Below are positions 38,547-47,931 of a DNA stretch of 61,742 nucleotides, piece after piece. The translations under genes and the position numbers were made by a program. The stretch covers positions 1 to 61,742 of the forward strand of contig NZ_LZTA01000044.1 in NCBI RefSeq assembly GCF_001665875.1, written 5' to 3'. The first letter of the stretch is position 1; each line of letters begins with the position of its first letter. This stretch comes from Mycobacterium sp. 852002-40037_SCH5390672. Its GTDB lineage: Bacteria > Actinomycetota > Actinomycetes > Mycobacteriales > Mycobacteriaceae. The notes beneath the pieces were generated by a model. It had not been told where the DNA came from, searched no databases, and saw nothing but the letters and a program-made list of their open reading frames with translations.

Positions 38547-39373
38547 TGCAGGGGCTCTTCGCCCGCAAGAATGGTTCGGTGCATCAGGCGGCCGCTGTCA
38601 ACCGGATACGGCAACACCCGGTGCATCGTTCCGGTGTTGTCCCAGATGACCAGATCGCCCGGCTGCCATTCATGCTGATAGACATACTGAGGCTGGGTGG
38701 CCCAATCACGAAGCCGTGCAAGCAGAGCGCGACTTTGCTCTACCGGCAACCCGATCACGTAATCCGAGGTGGCGCCCAATAGCAGCGACTTGCGGCCGGA
38801 TTGATGCGTCCAGACGATCGGGCAAGCCTTGGTAGCCGACTTCTGCCAGAACGCCACCTCGTCGTAACTCATCTCTGGGGTGACGTAATACTGCGAGCGC
38901 TCCGCGCTGTGTACTACGCGCAGCTCCGCTATCGCTTCCTTATCGGCTTGCGGGAGGTCCTCGTAGGCCGCATACGTGTTGCAGAATTCGGTCTGCCCTC
39001 CGGTCTCGGAGAGCTGTACCGCCCGCAGCAGCGTGGCCAAATTCGGCAGCGGCTGCAGAGATCCGTCGAAATGCCAGAACATCGAGCCCTTGAGATATTT
39101 GGCGCGCTGATTGACCTTTTCGTCGAGGGAGATCTTATTGATGCCACCCTGGCCTTCGTTGGCGACCACAGTGCCGAGGGTCTTGGCGATGGCGACTTGC
39201 TGCTCGTCGCCGATGTCCAGCCCGCGGAAATACACCACGCCGCGCTGTTCGAGAACCTCACGAATCGTCGAAGCCTCACACCCACTCAGCAGGGTGTCGA
39301 GATCGGTTCTGATCTCGCTGCCGATTCTCGGGGTGAGGTCGACGATCTCCAGCTGAGCAGAAGTGAGTCCCAT
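38543..39373 (-). CDS. TauD/TfdA-type 2-oxoglutarate dioxygenase
   Basis: This 276-residue Fe(II)/2-oxoglutarate oxygenase has its metal ligands in GSMFWHFDGSLQ (His and Asp) and DNTGTMHRVLPY (distal His), with the 2-oxoglutarate-binding Arg in GRLMHRTI. Family members oxidise taurine, chlorophenoxy acids, carnitine precursors or lipid side chains. It starts 4 bases after the stop of the 107-residue gene and overlaps the next gene, so it is central to the operon. Confidence 0.95.
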   Translation of the reverse strand: MGLTSAQLEIVDLTPRIGSEIRTDLDTLLSGCEASTIREVLEQRGVVYFRGLDIGDEQQVAIAKTLGTVVANEGQGGINKISLDEKVNQRAKYLKGSMFWHFDGSLQPLPNLATLLRAVQLSETGGQTEFCNTYAAYEDLPQADKEAIAELRVVHSAERSQYYVTPEMSYDEVAFWQKSATKACPIVWTHQSGRKSLLLGATSDYVIGLPVEQSRALLARLRDWATQPQYVYQHEWQPGDLVIWDNTGTMHRVLPYPVDSGRLMHRTILAGEEPLQ

Positions 39374-39377
39374 GGTT

Positions 39378-39701
39378 TCAGCTGATTCTCGTGAGAATGG
39401 TATCGGCGGAATGTTTGACCCGCGGCTGCTTCCACAGCTCGACCGCCAGCGAGACGGTGATCAGTGAATAGAGCAGGTTGCGCAGGTTGGCGACGTCGTC
39501 GGGCAGTGGCTGCGAGTAGTCGAACTTGTCGATGTAGGCGACGGCTTCCTCGGCGTGCGGAAACACCTCGTCGTAGAAGGCCCGGATTTCGGCCATGGAG
39601 CTGTTGACCCGTTTGACGTAGCGCTGGTGGCCGTCCTCGATCGCCCACTCGGACACCAAGTGTTCAAGTTGCGAAAACTCCGGCGGCAGAACCGTGCTCA
39701 T
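39378..39701 (-). CDS. Small hypothetical protein in oxidative operon
   Basis: This 107-residue helical acidic protein begins at the ATG at 39701, which shares its A with the stop of the Rieske remnant (TGATG). A GTG directly before it, overlapping as GTGA, is an alternative. It contains SEWAIEDGHQRYVKRVN, YDEVFPHAEEAVAYIDK and VSLAVELWKQPR. I recognise no named family. Its tight position between an oxygenase large subunit and TauD suggests an accessory subunit of that pathway, which is inference. Confidence 0.7.
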   Translation of the reverse strand: MSTVLPPEFSQLEHLVSEWAIEDGHQRYVKRVNSSMAEIRAFYDEVFPHAEEAVAYIDKFDYSQPLPDDVANLRNLLYSLITVSLAVELWKQPRVKHSADTILTRIS

Positions 39702-40345
39702 CACAAACCCGCCTTGGCCGCTTCGCCGGCCGCAACGTAGTCGCCCACAACCTTGTGCAGATGGCGCAGCAGGATTTCCTCGTCATTCATCGTGAAATGT
39801 GTCAGGACACCGCTGTTGAGCATCGCCTGCAGGCCCTCCGACGGGCTCGCGTCTTCGAGGATGATGTCGTTGAGGAAGGTCACGGTGAGCTCCTGGCCGA
39901 GTCGCTCCTTGTGCGTCTTCGGCGGCTGATAGAACATCTCGACTTCGAACACGTGCGAGTGCGGGCCGGTGGGCCAGTGGGCATGGGTGCTGAATCCGGA
40001 TGCGCCGAAGATGATGACGAAGTTGGGAAAGAACTGAAACGAGTCGAACCCGTACTTCTCCGACCGCGTGGGATTGATCCCCAGGGGCATCGGCCCCCGA
40101 TCGACTTTTTTGTTCCAGGGCCCCGCCGCGCTTGCTTCCATCACGCACTCGATCGGCTTGGAATACGGCGTCTTTCGCGACGGCTCGCCGGAGAATGAGA
40201 ACATCCGGTGCGGGCCGCTGAGTTGGTAGGCCAGCGCGTCGGTGAACGGGTTCGGCTGGTCGAACGCATCCCTGGCCTCGGCGGTGAGAGCGCCGAACGA
40301 CGACGCATGCAAGTACGGCTGTCGAGATGCAGCGAAGATTGACAA
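39701..40345 (-). pseudogene. Rieske ring-hydroxylating oxygenase alpha subunit, 5'-truncated
   Basis: The 214 residues match only the C-terminal catalytic half of a Rieske non-haem oxygenase alpha subunit (normally about 400-450). Examples are YLHASSFGALT, SGPHRMFSFSGEP, FQFFPNFVIIFGASG and EVEMFYQPPKTHKERLG. The whole N-terminal Rieske [2Fe-2S] domain and the YHxxxxH iron-ligand segment are missing, and the frame meets a TAG about 50 bases above the only candidate start, a TTG at 40345. Downstream operon genes are intact. The break coincides with an inverted repeat and the start of accessory DNA, so I read it as a gene cut by insertion or deletion. Confidence 0.82.
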
Positions 40346-40407
40346 GACACGCCTGGCTACTTTGACAAAACTTCGGCGTGTCGCAGAGGCTTGCTAATCT
40401 TCGTTGC
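40329..40407. repeat. Imperfect long inverted repeat at the operon/island junction
   Basis: The outer arms 40329-40346 and 40390-40407 match at 15 of 18 positions, and the inner arms GACACGCC (40346-40353) and GGCGTGTC (40375-40382) are perfect. The structure spans the truncated 5' end of the Rieske gene. It could be a recombination scar, an element end or a regulatory hairpin. Confidence 0.6.
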
Positions 40408-40552
40408 AAAAGACCTGGTCAGGCATGATTCGGCAGTAACTCCACCGGCGCCTGCAATGACGGTCTCGGCGACGCGCGCGGGCACATGCCCGCCTCTTGC
40501 GTTACACATTCCCGACCGTGAGCACGCACCCGCTGCCGCCCGATCCGACAAA

Positions 40553-41605
40553 TCAAGTCTCTTCTGAGAGGCGATTCACTACATCGTTGAGATCTCGGGT
40601 CACCAAGGTATCAAAGCGCTTGCCGACCTTTGCTGCATTAATAAGTGAGGCCCACGACTTCTCGGTGACGACCACGTCGCAGTACGGCACCGCAATGGAA
40701 AGCGCAATTAAATCATTGAGATCGTTGCTCTCCCAGAGTTTTTGAGGATTGGCCTGCCGCTGAGACCGGAGCTTCATTTCGACCCATCTTGATGGAATTT
40801 GGTCGATTATGTCCTGAGCATTGTCCGCGAGTTGTTCGGCGGCGACGCCCAGCTCGGTCGCGACCAGTGCGAGCGGATCACTGATATCAGCGAAAGCAGT
40901 GGCCAGCATGACGTCGTTGAGGCGGTGCCGCCCGAGCTCAACGATCCAACTCGCGACAGCCCGTTGACCGTCGGCAAATCGGTTGCCAGTAAGGACCGTG
41001 TGGTTGTCCAGGTGCAGGCGCACGGACGGGGCATTACCGATGGGCACGTAGTCAGCCAAGACCCGAGCTTCGCACTCCGCCTTGACGATAGGTCGCAGCA
41101 TCTTCTGCACCTCGGCAGGTAGAGCCGTGCCCCGCCACTCGGTGCGCGGCTCGAAACGAAGCTGGGGCGCGGCGAAGGCGTGGGCCACTCCGGTTCCAAA
41201 GATCCGCTTCTCCGGAACCGTCATGGGCAATTCAAAGGCCCTGATTAGCGCGCAACGAATCTCCCACGGAACGATGTCATGTGGAGGGGCTATCCGTAGC
41301 TGGCCAGCGAGTCGCACCATCGTTCTGGCGAGCGCGATGCGCTTATCCAGTTTGCTCTGCTTGCCCGTTTCAAAATAGTGAGCGCTGCTCAGCGGAAAGC
41401 CTGCTCTGCCCTCGTCGACTGCCCGTTTGAAGGCCGCCAATGCGTCGAGGAACGGTGCGCCCAACGGATGCCCGGTCTCGGCGCGCGCGAGATCGATCCA
41501 CTTGTTTTGATCTAGATACACGGTTAGCACAGGTTCCAGTTTGACGGTCAGCGCCGACAACTCACCTAGTTGAGCGGCCCGAGAATCGCCGTGGCCGTTA
41601 AACAC
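40553..41605 (-). CDS. PIN-like nuclease domain protein
   Basis: This 350-residue protein opens with a strand-helix segment VYLDQNKWIDLAR, with acidic Asp32, as in PIN domains. It closes with ESNDLNDLIALSIAVPYCDV then VVTEKSW and TLVTRDLNDV, the later acidic positions of the same fold. The ~200-residue middle is helical and unlike simple VapC toxins, so it is a larger PIN-like type. RNA or DNA cleavage is likely. The start is uncertain: GTG 41605 is the longest, and a TTG or GTG about 15-27 codons later is possible. It is divergent from the 1268-residue nuclease protein, 273 bases apart. Confidence 0.72.
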   Translation of the reverse strand: MFNGHGDSRAAQLGELSALTVKLEPVLTVYLDQNKWIDLARAETGHPLGAPFLDALAAFKRAVDEGRAGFPLSSAHYFETGKQSKLDKRIALARTMVRLAGQLRIAPPHDIVPWEIRCALIRAFELPMTVPEKRIFGTGVAHAFAAPQLRFEPRTEWRGTALPAEVQKMLRPIVKAECEARVLADYVPIGNAPSVRLHLDNHTVLTGNRFADGQRAVASWIVELGRHRLNDVMLATAFADISDPLALVATELGVAAEQLADNAQDIIDQIPSRWVEMKLRSQRQANPQKLWESNDLNDLIALSIAVPYCDVVVTEKSWASLINAAKVGKRFDTLVTRDLNDVVNRLSEET

Positions 41606-41794
41606 TCGCCAGCTCGCGGCGCCAAGCGTTCAGGAGCACCGCGGTTTCACTCCCCGGGCCGCTGGACACACCGAGGAGCACCGCTAGCGTGCACCACCCA
41701 CCCGGCCACCCTGTACACCGACAGACGAGACACTGACTGCAACGACCCAGGTGGCTGGCGCCCACGGCCGAGCTCTGGATCTATATGACTGAAT

Positions 41795-41833
41795 AACCAC
41801 CTCGGCGTGGGTCGCCGCGGCATCGAGGTGGTT
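41795..41833. promoter_or_regulatory. Inverted repeat upstream of the large nuclease gene
   Basis: AACCACCTCG (41795-41804) and CGAGGTGGTT (41824-41833) form a perfect 10-base inverted repeat with a 19-base loop, 45 bases before the start at 41879. It could be an operator or a transcribed hairpin in the leader. Confidence 0.5.
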
Positions 41834-41878
41834 GTCAGAGTGGACTCGTAGCCTTAACAGCACGGGGGGTGTGAATCA

Positions 41879-44800
41879 TTGGCCAGCAAGCGGGGTCCAC
41901 GACGAGCAGCGCTGCGTCGCAAAATCGCGCGCTATGCGGGAGCAGACTTGTGGGCGCTCGTTCACGCGGCTGGGGCATCGCCGGGCGTCCGTCATAGATG
42001 GACCAGCGTTCAGCACCTGGTTGCTCACGCTGCCGCATCAGATAGAGCCAGCGGTAAGCGCGTCGGCCCCAATCAACTTGAGCAGCTGCTCGCCGACTGC
42101 GTTGATAACGAGCCGATGCTATCTATGTTCGAAGATTTCGTGCCCGAAGACCCCCGCGACGTCGTACATCTACGACTAGAGCAGAGCGTCGTCCGACTGT
42201 TTCCCGGGCAGATTGAGAGGCCCGTTGCAGACGTCAACCGGGCACTGCTCGTTTCGAGCGCCGTTGACGATCTGTTGATCGCGTCCAGGGGCTTTGGCAT
42301 CTTCGACGTTCTTGAAGTGGTCCTCGGGTATGTCGACACCGCGATCGGGATCCTCGCGCCGTCGTGGCCGTCAGGTGAACTCGCCACCGACGGTGCAGTA
42401 GCGCTCACTGAGTTTGAGATGGAGGCCGGTAGGCAGCTCTTGAATGCGGGGACACCTGCACATCTCCAAGAGACCGAGCGTCAACGACTTGCTCTCGAAT
42501 GGTTGACTTGTGACTCTGTGGACTTGCCGTATCGGCCGTCGCACCCGCAGAGTCCGTTCGGTCGTTTTGTTCGCATCCGAAGACCAGGTGGCGAACTTAA
42601 CTGGCTTCCGCTTGCGTTCCTACCTGAGATTCTGGGCTGCGCGGTTGTTGAGCTCGCTCATGATGCAGCCGCCCTTCCGGGAGCTCAAGATCGATTCGCG
42701 ACGGCCGTGGCCGGTGAAGTCCAGCGGCTGCTGTGGAAGTTTGCCTCTCTTATCTACGGCCCGGTGGACGAAAGTGGTGAGCCGATTGTGCGGCGCCACA
42801 ACGGCGTCCAGTGGGTTCCGATGGTCACACCGCAGAGAGCTATTCTCGTTCAAGTTGTGTCGAGTCTGCGAATCGCGGATCTGCCGCTCTACACAGTTCC
42901 TGAAGCGCTGCGCGCGGCGCGTACAGAGGACGGCGCCTTAGAGGTCGACATGGCCGTTGGGCAACTGACGCTCGTCGAGGGTACAGAGGCCGTTCCGCTT
43001 CTTATTGCCGCTTCCCCTGGCCATATCGCGGCGCCGCAAGGGCCAGGCCTGCCGGCGATGTCGCTCGACGATCTTCTTTGGGCCAACTGCAGCGCGGATG
43101 CGCGTTTAGATCTTTTTACCTACTGCCGTGACATGTCGAGGGACGATCTGCCGCCGTTCTTCGGGCTGGAAGCCATCAACCTTTGGGAGTGGTGGCGGAG
43201 CAACGGGAAGAGCTTCTTCAGTGGTGGTCAGCCACCATCGATGATGCTCGTTGCTCCGCATGCGGGCATAGCGGAGTGGCACCAGGCAGCGAGATGGTCG
43301 CCACTTGAGGTTGCTCTCTTTAGGCTTCAGCTGCCGGCCATGAGGCAACTTGCGGGAATCGACGATCGCGGCACAGGGCCGCATTCGATTTACATGTATG
43401 TGCCGTCGATCGACGAGGGCGAGGGAGCGTCGGGAAGTGTGCGGGCAGTGCACCGGCTGCCCGGGTTAATCGGTTGGACAGTGCACGCCAGCGCAGTCCC
43501 AGTAGCTGTCTCTGCGGCGCACACCGGATGGGCTGACGACGCGGCTGATCTCCTGCGCGTGCTTTCGATCGCGATGTGTACCGCGCTCGCAGCAATCGAT
43601 CACCAGTGGACCTCCGCGCACGAAGGTTCCAACATCTGCAGCTACGTCGTTGAGGTAGTACCCCGAACTACCAATGATGGGCCAGCACTCGAATGGACAG
43701 ATCACGAGAGGTTTGACGCTTCCGCGGGTAGCGCGATTCGCGCACAGTTGGCGGTTGACTGCCAGGCTCTGGTGATGGTCGCGGATACAAGTATCGACGA
43801 TGCGCGCGACGCACTAGCGGTGATCATGCGAGATCTGTTGCTCGCGGCTGGCATTGGAGTCGATGCGGCTGGGTCTGTCGAGACAGCCTGGCAATCGACT
43901 GCACCAACATTTGGGGCGCGAGCTGTGCGGCAGCCAACGGTCCGCAATGATCTACCCAGCCCAATTGGGCTCGATGATGCCCTCGTTTCGAGCCTGCGTC
44001 GGCGGGTAGCTGAAGCTATCCACGCCATCGGTGTCGCTCCCGGTGAGTACAAAGGGCAGCCTGCAAAAGAGCTCGATCGAGATGTGCTCGCCCCAGCGGC
44101 GCTTACTGAGCTTAATCAGGTACTCGCGGTGCACGGAATGGATGACTTGGTTCGATTCGGTATGCGCCAGATCGAGCGGACGATAAATCAAAAGGATCGC
44201 GATCTTCAAGCGTTGGCACAGGCGATCTCACTGCTGTCCGTCGGCGCCGATCCTCTTGAGCGGTATCGAACGACAGAAGCCCAGTATTTGGCGCTGCGTC
44301 GTAGTTGCGAAACTGCCGTCGAGGCAGCACTTCGCCTTGCCCCGACCGGGACCGTCGCAGTCGATGACATCGCCTGGGGTGAGATCCTGGCGGCCGCCCA
44401 CTCGTATTTACAAGCGACGAATCGCAGCGAAGGTATCCACCATCAGCTGAGCCCAACACTTCTCCGAATCGACGACTCGTGGGAAGTCTTCGCAGAGCGC
44501 GACGAGTCGGGGGCTGTTTCGGGGGCGGCAGCAGGCGAAGGAGTTATCTACCAGTTGGATGTCGACGCCTACACGCGGGCGGTCACAGGCGAACGCGTCG
44601 TCGATGAAGGCTCGCAGGGAAGGCATGCGGCAGCGTCCTACACGCCACCAAACGACGCATCCGCTGATACAGCTACCGAGGTAACGGCCGAATCGGACTC
44701 ACAGCATGAAACGGCGCGAGGACCCGACGGCCAACGAGCCGATGTGCCGGTCGATCCGAATCTCGATGAAGCAATGTTGGAGGCTTACGGTGCATTCGGC

Positions 44801-45685
44801 AGCGATCTCGTTGAGACGCTGGTGGCCCTCGCTGCGTGGCCACTCGCCGAAGGCGACGACGATGCGGTTGTTGTCGGACAGGACACGGTAATTCAGCATG
44901 TACTTTCTACCGCGAGGTACGGAAACGAATCCACCAGCTCGGAGCGAGCTCAAGCCGCGCTCGCGATGCTTGCAAGCACCGCCAGTGATTTAGCGGCCCA
45001 GGATTGGAAACCCTGGCATGCCCGCAGTCGTAAGCGGCGACTCCTCGTTCAGCCAATTCCAGCCCTATCAGACGGTAAACTGGTTGTGGCGCCGCACTTT
45101 TGCTTCGGAGCCGCCTCAATGTATTTGCGTTACCTTCAACAGGGCCAGCTGCCTTGGTCCCAGCCCCAGCCACCGCGTGCGGTCGATCAAGCGTTGGCAG
45201 AAGTACGAACCCTAAGAAACCGCGCGCTTGAGCGACGGGTGGGTGCAGCTCTTCGCGATGAAGGCTGGTCGGTTATCGAGGGCGTAAAGGAGACCAAACC
45301 CGGTCGGCTCAACCTGCCAACTCTTCGTTCAGAGATCGATGCCGTGGTGGGAAGGTCCGACCAGAAGGTGATTTGGTTGCTGGAAGTTAAGGATCCCGTA
45401 GACGCTGTGGTCACACCAGAGATACGGCGTGCTCTAGACCGGTTTTTCGTTGACGGCAAGCATCCCTGCTACGTCACCCAATTGAAAGTTAAGTATGAAG
45501 ACGTTGCTCCCTGCGCGACGAACGTAGCCCAGGCGCTGGGACTGCCTGATCGAAGCGAAGATGATCCGTATGAAGTGCGTCCCCTCTTTGTGACCCGCAT
45601 TCCGGTGCCGGCAGCGTTCGTACCAGGCCCATTTCCATTCACCACCACGGCTGGCCTCGTGGGGAAGCTGCTAGCGACAGACTGA
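41879..45685 (+). CDS. 1268-residue protein with C-terminal PD-(D/E)XK nuclease domain
   Basis: The first 1100 residues match no family I know: helical and Trp-rich, with RGFGIFDVLEVVLGYVD near 138-154 and a low-complexity hydrophilic linker near 880-960. The C-terminal domain has a nuclease pattern: Glu1118 in a helix (RALERRVGAALRDEGW), Asp1154 (SEIDAVVG) and Glu1169-x-Lys1171 (WLLEVKD), the E...D...ExK set of restriction-endonuclease-like folds. No helicase or ATPase motif is seen. It starts at TTG 41879 with a G-rich run upstream. A DUF5677-like gene follows on the same strand after 162 bases. A defence or DNA-processing role is inferred from domain and context only. Confidence 0.85.
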   Translation: MASKRGPRRAALRRKIARYAGADLWALVHAAGASPGVRHRWTSVQHLVAHAAASDRASGKRVGPNQLEQLLADCVDNEPMLSMFEDFVPEDPRDVVHLRLEQSVVRLFPGQIERPVADVNRALLVSSAVDDLLIASRGFGIFDVLEVVLGYVDTAIGILAPSWPSGELATDGAVALTEFEMEAGRQLLNAGTPAHLQETERQRLALEWLTCDSVDLPYRPSHPQSPFGRFVRIRRPGGELNWLPLAFLPEILGCAVVELAHDAAALPGAQDRFATAVAGEVQRLLWKFASLIYGPVDESGEPIVRRHNGVQWVPMVTPQRAILVQVVSSLRIADLPLYTVPEALRAARTEDGALEVDMAVGQLTLVEGTEAVPLLIAASPGHIAAPQGPGLPAMSLDDLLWANCSADARLDLFTYCRDMSRDDLPPFFGLEAINLWEWWRSNGKSFFSGGQPPSMMLVAPHAGIAEWHQAARWSPLEVALFRLQLPAMRQLAGIDDRGTGPHSIYMYVPSIDEGEGASGSVRAVHRLPGLIGWTVHASAVPVAVSAAHTGWADDAADLLRVLSIAMCTALAAIDHQWTSAHEGSNICSYVVEVVPRTTNDGPALEWTDHERFDASAGSAIRAQLAVDCQALVMVADTSIDDARDALAVIMRDLLLAAGIGVDAAGSVETAWQSTAPTFGARAVRQPTVRNDLPSPIGLDDALVSSLRRRVAEAIHAIGVAPGEYKGQPAKELDRDVLAPAALTELNQVLAVHGMDDLVRFGMRQIERTINQKDRDLQALAQAISLLSVGADPLERYRTTEAQYLALRRSCETAVEAALRLAPTGTVAVDDIAWGEILAAAHSYLQATNRSEGIHHQLSPTLLRIDDSWEVFAERDESGAVSGAAAGEGVIYQLDVDAYTRAVTGERVVDEGSQGRHAAASYTPPNDASADTATEVTAESDSQHETARGPDGQRADVPVDPNLDEAMLEAYGAFGSDLVETLVALAAWPLAEGDDDAVVVGQDTVIQHVLSTARYGNESTSSERAQAALAMLASTASDLAAQDWKPWHARSRKRRLLVQPIPALSDGKLVVAPHFCFGAASMYLRYLQQGQLPWSQPQPPRAVDQALAEVRTLRNRALERRVGAALRDEGWSVIEGVKETKPGRLNLPTLRSEIDAVVGRSDQKVIWLLEVKDPVDAVVTPEIRRALDRFFVDGKHPCYVTQLKVKYEDVAPCATNVAQALGLPDRSEDDPYEVRPLFVTRIPVPAAFVPGPFPFTTTAGLVGKLLATD

Positions 45686-45847
45686 CGTGTTCGTAGACAG
45701 GGGGCCTGCGGCTCGAGGAAGCTTGGCAAGCGATATCAAGCTGTGGTCGTACCGCCCATCTCTCGCACCAGTTGTGGCACGTAAAATAGAGCTAATCGGC
45801 TTGTCCGAGTGTATCTTTCGTTATCTGCTAACCGTTCGTGAGGTCTG

Positions 45848-47479
45848 ATGATGCCCGAAGCAGAAGAACTCGGTCGAAAGGGAGCGCTGTCAAACCATCA
45901 ACGCAGCGGTAAGTTCTATCTACCGCCGATGGCCGAGGTTCCGATAAATGTGGTCGACTCTCTCAAAGGCGAAGCACCGGACTTCATTTGGCCAATAGCG
46001 CTCTGGAGCGAGGGTGGCGACGGCCGCCTGCGGGAGCTTTGCCGTTTGCAAGAGGAAGTCTCCGACCGCCTCACACAGAGTGTAGAGCTTGGTTCTTCTT
46101 CGCCGCCTCTTCGACTGGATGGCAAGTTGTCGACGCTGGAGTTGTGGGACACAGAGAGTCGGGAGGCCCATAGAACCTTTCTGGTCGAGCGCGTCGAAAC
46201 ACGAGGCCTGGTCTCGGACTCCTTCCTCGTGCTGCTACGCGCATATTCATCCGTTCCGGGTTCGTGGCTTCTGTTGGAGCCGTGGGCGAATCGAATCCCC
46301 GACACCGAGCCCGCCGACGCGCTCGCAATGTTGGCCAAGGGAATTGCCGAGTGGGCGAAGGTTGGGCATCTGAATGCGCTTGCAAAGTACTTGACCTACA
46401 CATGGGACGCCTTCCGCGGCTCGCTGAATGTCTCTGCAGAGATTCTCGAGTATCTAAGAGACTATCCAGCGGTGGATGCGAAGCGCGCTGCAGCCGAAAC
46501 GGTCATCCGCGCTGGTTACGGATCGCGAGAGGCGGCGCTGGCACACAAGGAGGATCCGTCGGTAGAGGTTGCGAGCGATTGGGCTTGCGAGTTCTGGGCG
46601 ACCAATTGGCGCCTGACGGCCTGCTTGACTGCCGACGAGGTCGGTGGCGACGCCGCTCAGTCCGACGTTGAGGCGGACGGTAAGTTTGACCTTGAGAACT
46701 CTGTCGCGCGGGGGCTCGGTACGGAAATAATTGATAACCAGCTACTTTCACATGCTGATAAAGATCAGATCGATAGACTGCTTAATGTCGCAGAGGGCGA
46801 GCTAGTTCGATTTGGTGATGCATACTTCGGCGCCAGTGATCGCAATCTTCTTGACACGCAGCTCGATGAGGTCGTGGCAGGTTTAACCATGCGTGCCGTG
46901 AGGGCCGTTGCTTCGGTCGTACAGGCACCTCATCAATGGTCGAGCGAGTTCAGCGCCACCACGTTTCGATTGTTGGCAGAAACAGAGATACTGCTCGCCT
47001 GGCTAAAGCTCCACCCACAGGATGCCGCAACCTTTCAAGCGTTTGGTAAAGGTCGTGAGAAGCTGGCGTGGCTTCACGTCGAGGATGTCATCGATTCCTT
47101 CGGCGGCGAGAAGCCAGAAGAGCTGAATGACGTCGCCGAGCAGCTTCGCAAGCGGAAGCGCGAGGCCGACTTGCTGGATGTCACGGTCGTAAGCGTCGAG
47201 GCGACGTTCAATGGCGTATCGATGAGGAAGATGGCGGAAGAGACGGGCTTCGCCGAGTTGTACCGAACTGTGTATCAAAGCAGCAGCGGCGTTTTGCATG
47301 GGGAATGGCCATCGGTCGAAAGCTTTCACATGACAGCGTGTTTGAATCCGCTTCACCACTTCCACATGGTGCCGTCGCTGCAGTCGCCGTGGGTCGAGGA
47401 CGAGTGTGTTCCGAGTATCATGCTGGGTACGCTCGAGCGGATCGTGTCACAAGCTGTCGCCGTTATCGATCCGACTTGA
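45848..47479 (+). CDS. DUF5677-like protein, partner of the large nuclease
   Basis: This 543-residue protein starts at ATG 45848, with a second ATG following at once, behind GTGAGGT. The N-terminal half is an unrecognised domain with several Trp. The C-terminal half (about 290-540) is helical with FRLLAETEILLAWLKLH, a charged RKRKREADLL helix and the motif LYRTVYQSSSGVLHGEW, which resembles the DUF5677/abortive-infection-type pattern with a conserved Ser...His-Gly. No membrane helix is present. It probably functions with the preceding nuclease gene, judging by shared strand and the shared lower GC. Confidence 0.75.
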   Translation: MMPEAEELGRKGALSNHQRSGKFYLPPMAEVPINVVDSLKGEAPDFIWPIALWSEGGDGRLRELCRLQEEVSDRLTQSVELGSSSPPLRLDGKLSTLELWDTESREAHRTFLVERVETRGLVSDSFLVLLRAYSSVPGSWLLLEPWANRIPDTEPADALAMLAKGIAEWAKVGHLNALAKYLTYTWDAFRGSLNVSAEILEYLRDYPAVDAKRAAAETVIRAGYGSREAALAHKEDPSVEVASDWACEFWATNWRLTACLTADEVGGDAAQSDVEADGKFDLENSVARGLGTEIIDNQLLSHADKDQIDRLLNVAEGELVRFGDAYFGASDRNLLDTQLDEVVAGLTMRAVRAVASVVQAPHQWSSEFSATTFRLLAETEILLAWLKLHPQDAATFQAFGKGREKLAWLHVEDVIDSFGGEKPEELNDVAEQLRKRKREADLLDVTVVSVEATFNGVSMRKMAEETGFAELYRTVYQSSSGVLHGEWPSVESFHMTACLNPLHHFHMVPSLQSPWVEDECVPSIMLGTLERIVSQAVAVIDPT

Positions 47480-47931
47480 TCGCATACCGGCCAACCCGGC
47501 TTGTTCTCGATATCTATCAAGTCAACTACTACCACCACAAAATCGCCGATAACACCCGATTATGTGGCGGCAACTGCGAGAAGGGCAGTCAATGCGCCAC
47601 CGTGATGGTCTTCGTCGGGCAACGGCGATGCAAGGGCGTGGTTCCGCTCCCGGAGACCTCCGTCGTTCGCTGTTAGTGACGCCATCAGTAACGGCTCGCA
47701 CCCATCGGCGCTCGGGCGCCATAGCTCGATGTCGCCTCTGCAGACTTACCGCTCACGGATAACCGCTGTTACCCATAAGGTTTCAGATACGCGTTGCCCG
47801 CCGTTCGGACCCATTAACCGGATGATGGGCGCCGATAATCTCGCTATGGTCAACCACCCGCTACTGCGTCGCGACCCCTCAGGCCGACTTGGCGCTTTGG
47901 TTGGTCCGTCGCCAACGCTTGGTCGCCGCAG
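47480..47931. other. Gene-poor stretch
   Basis: Only short, overlapping reading frames without ribosome binding sites or recognisable products are present. I see no tRNA, repeat or insertion sequence here. It separates the nuclease unit from the toxin-antitoxin operon. Confidence 0.6.
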
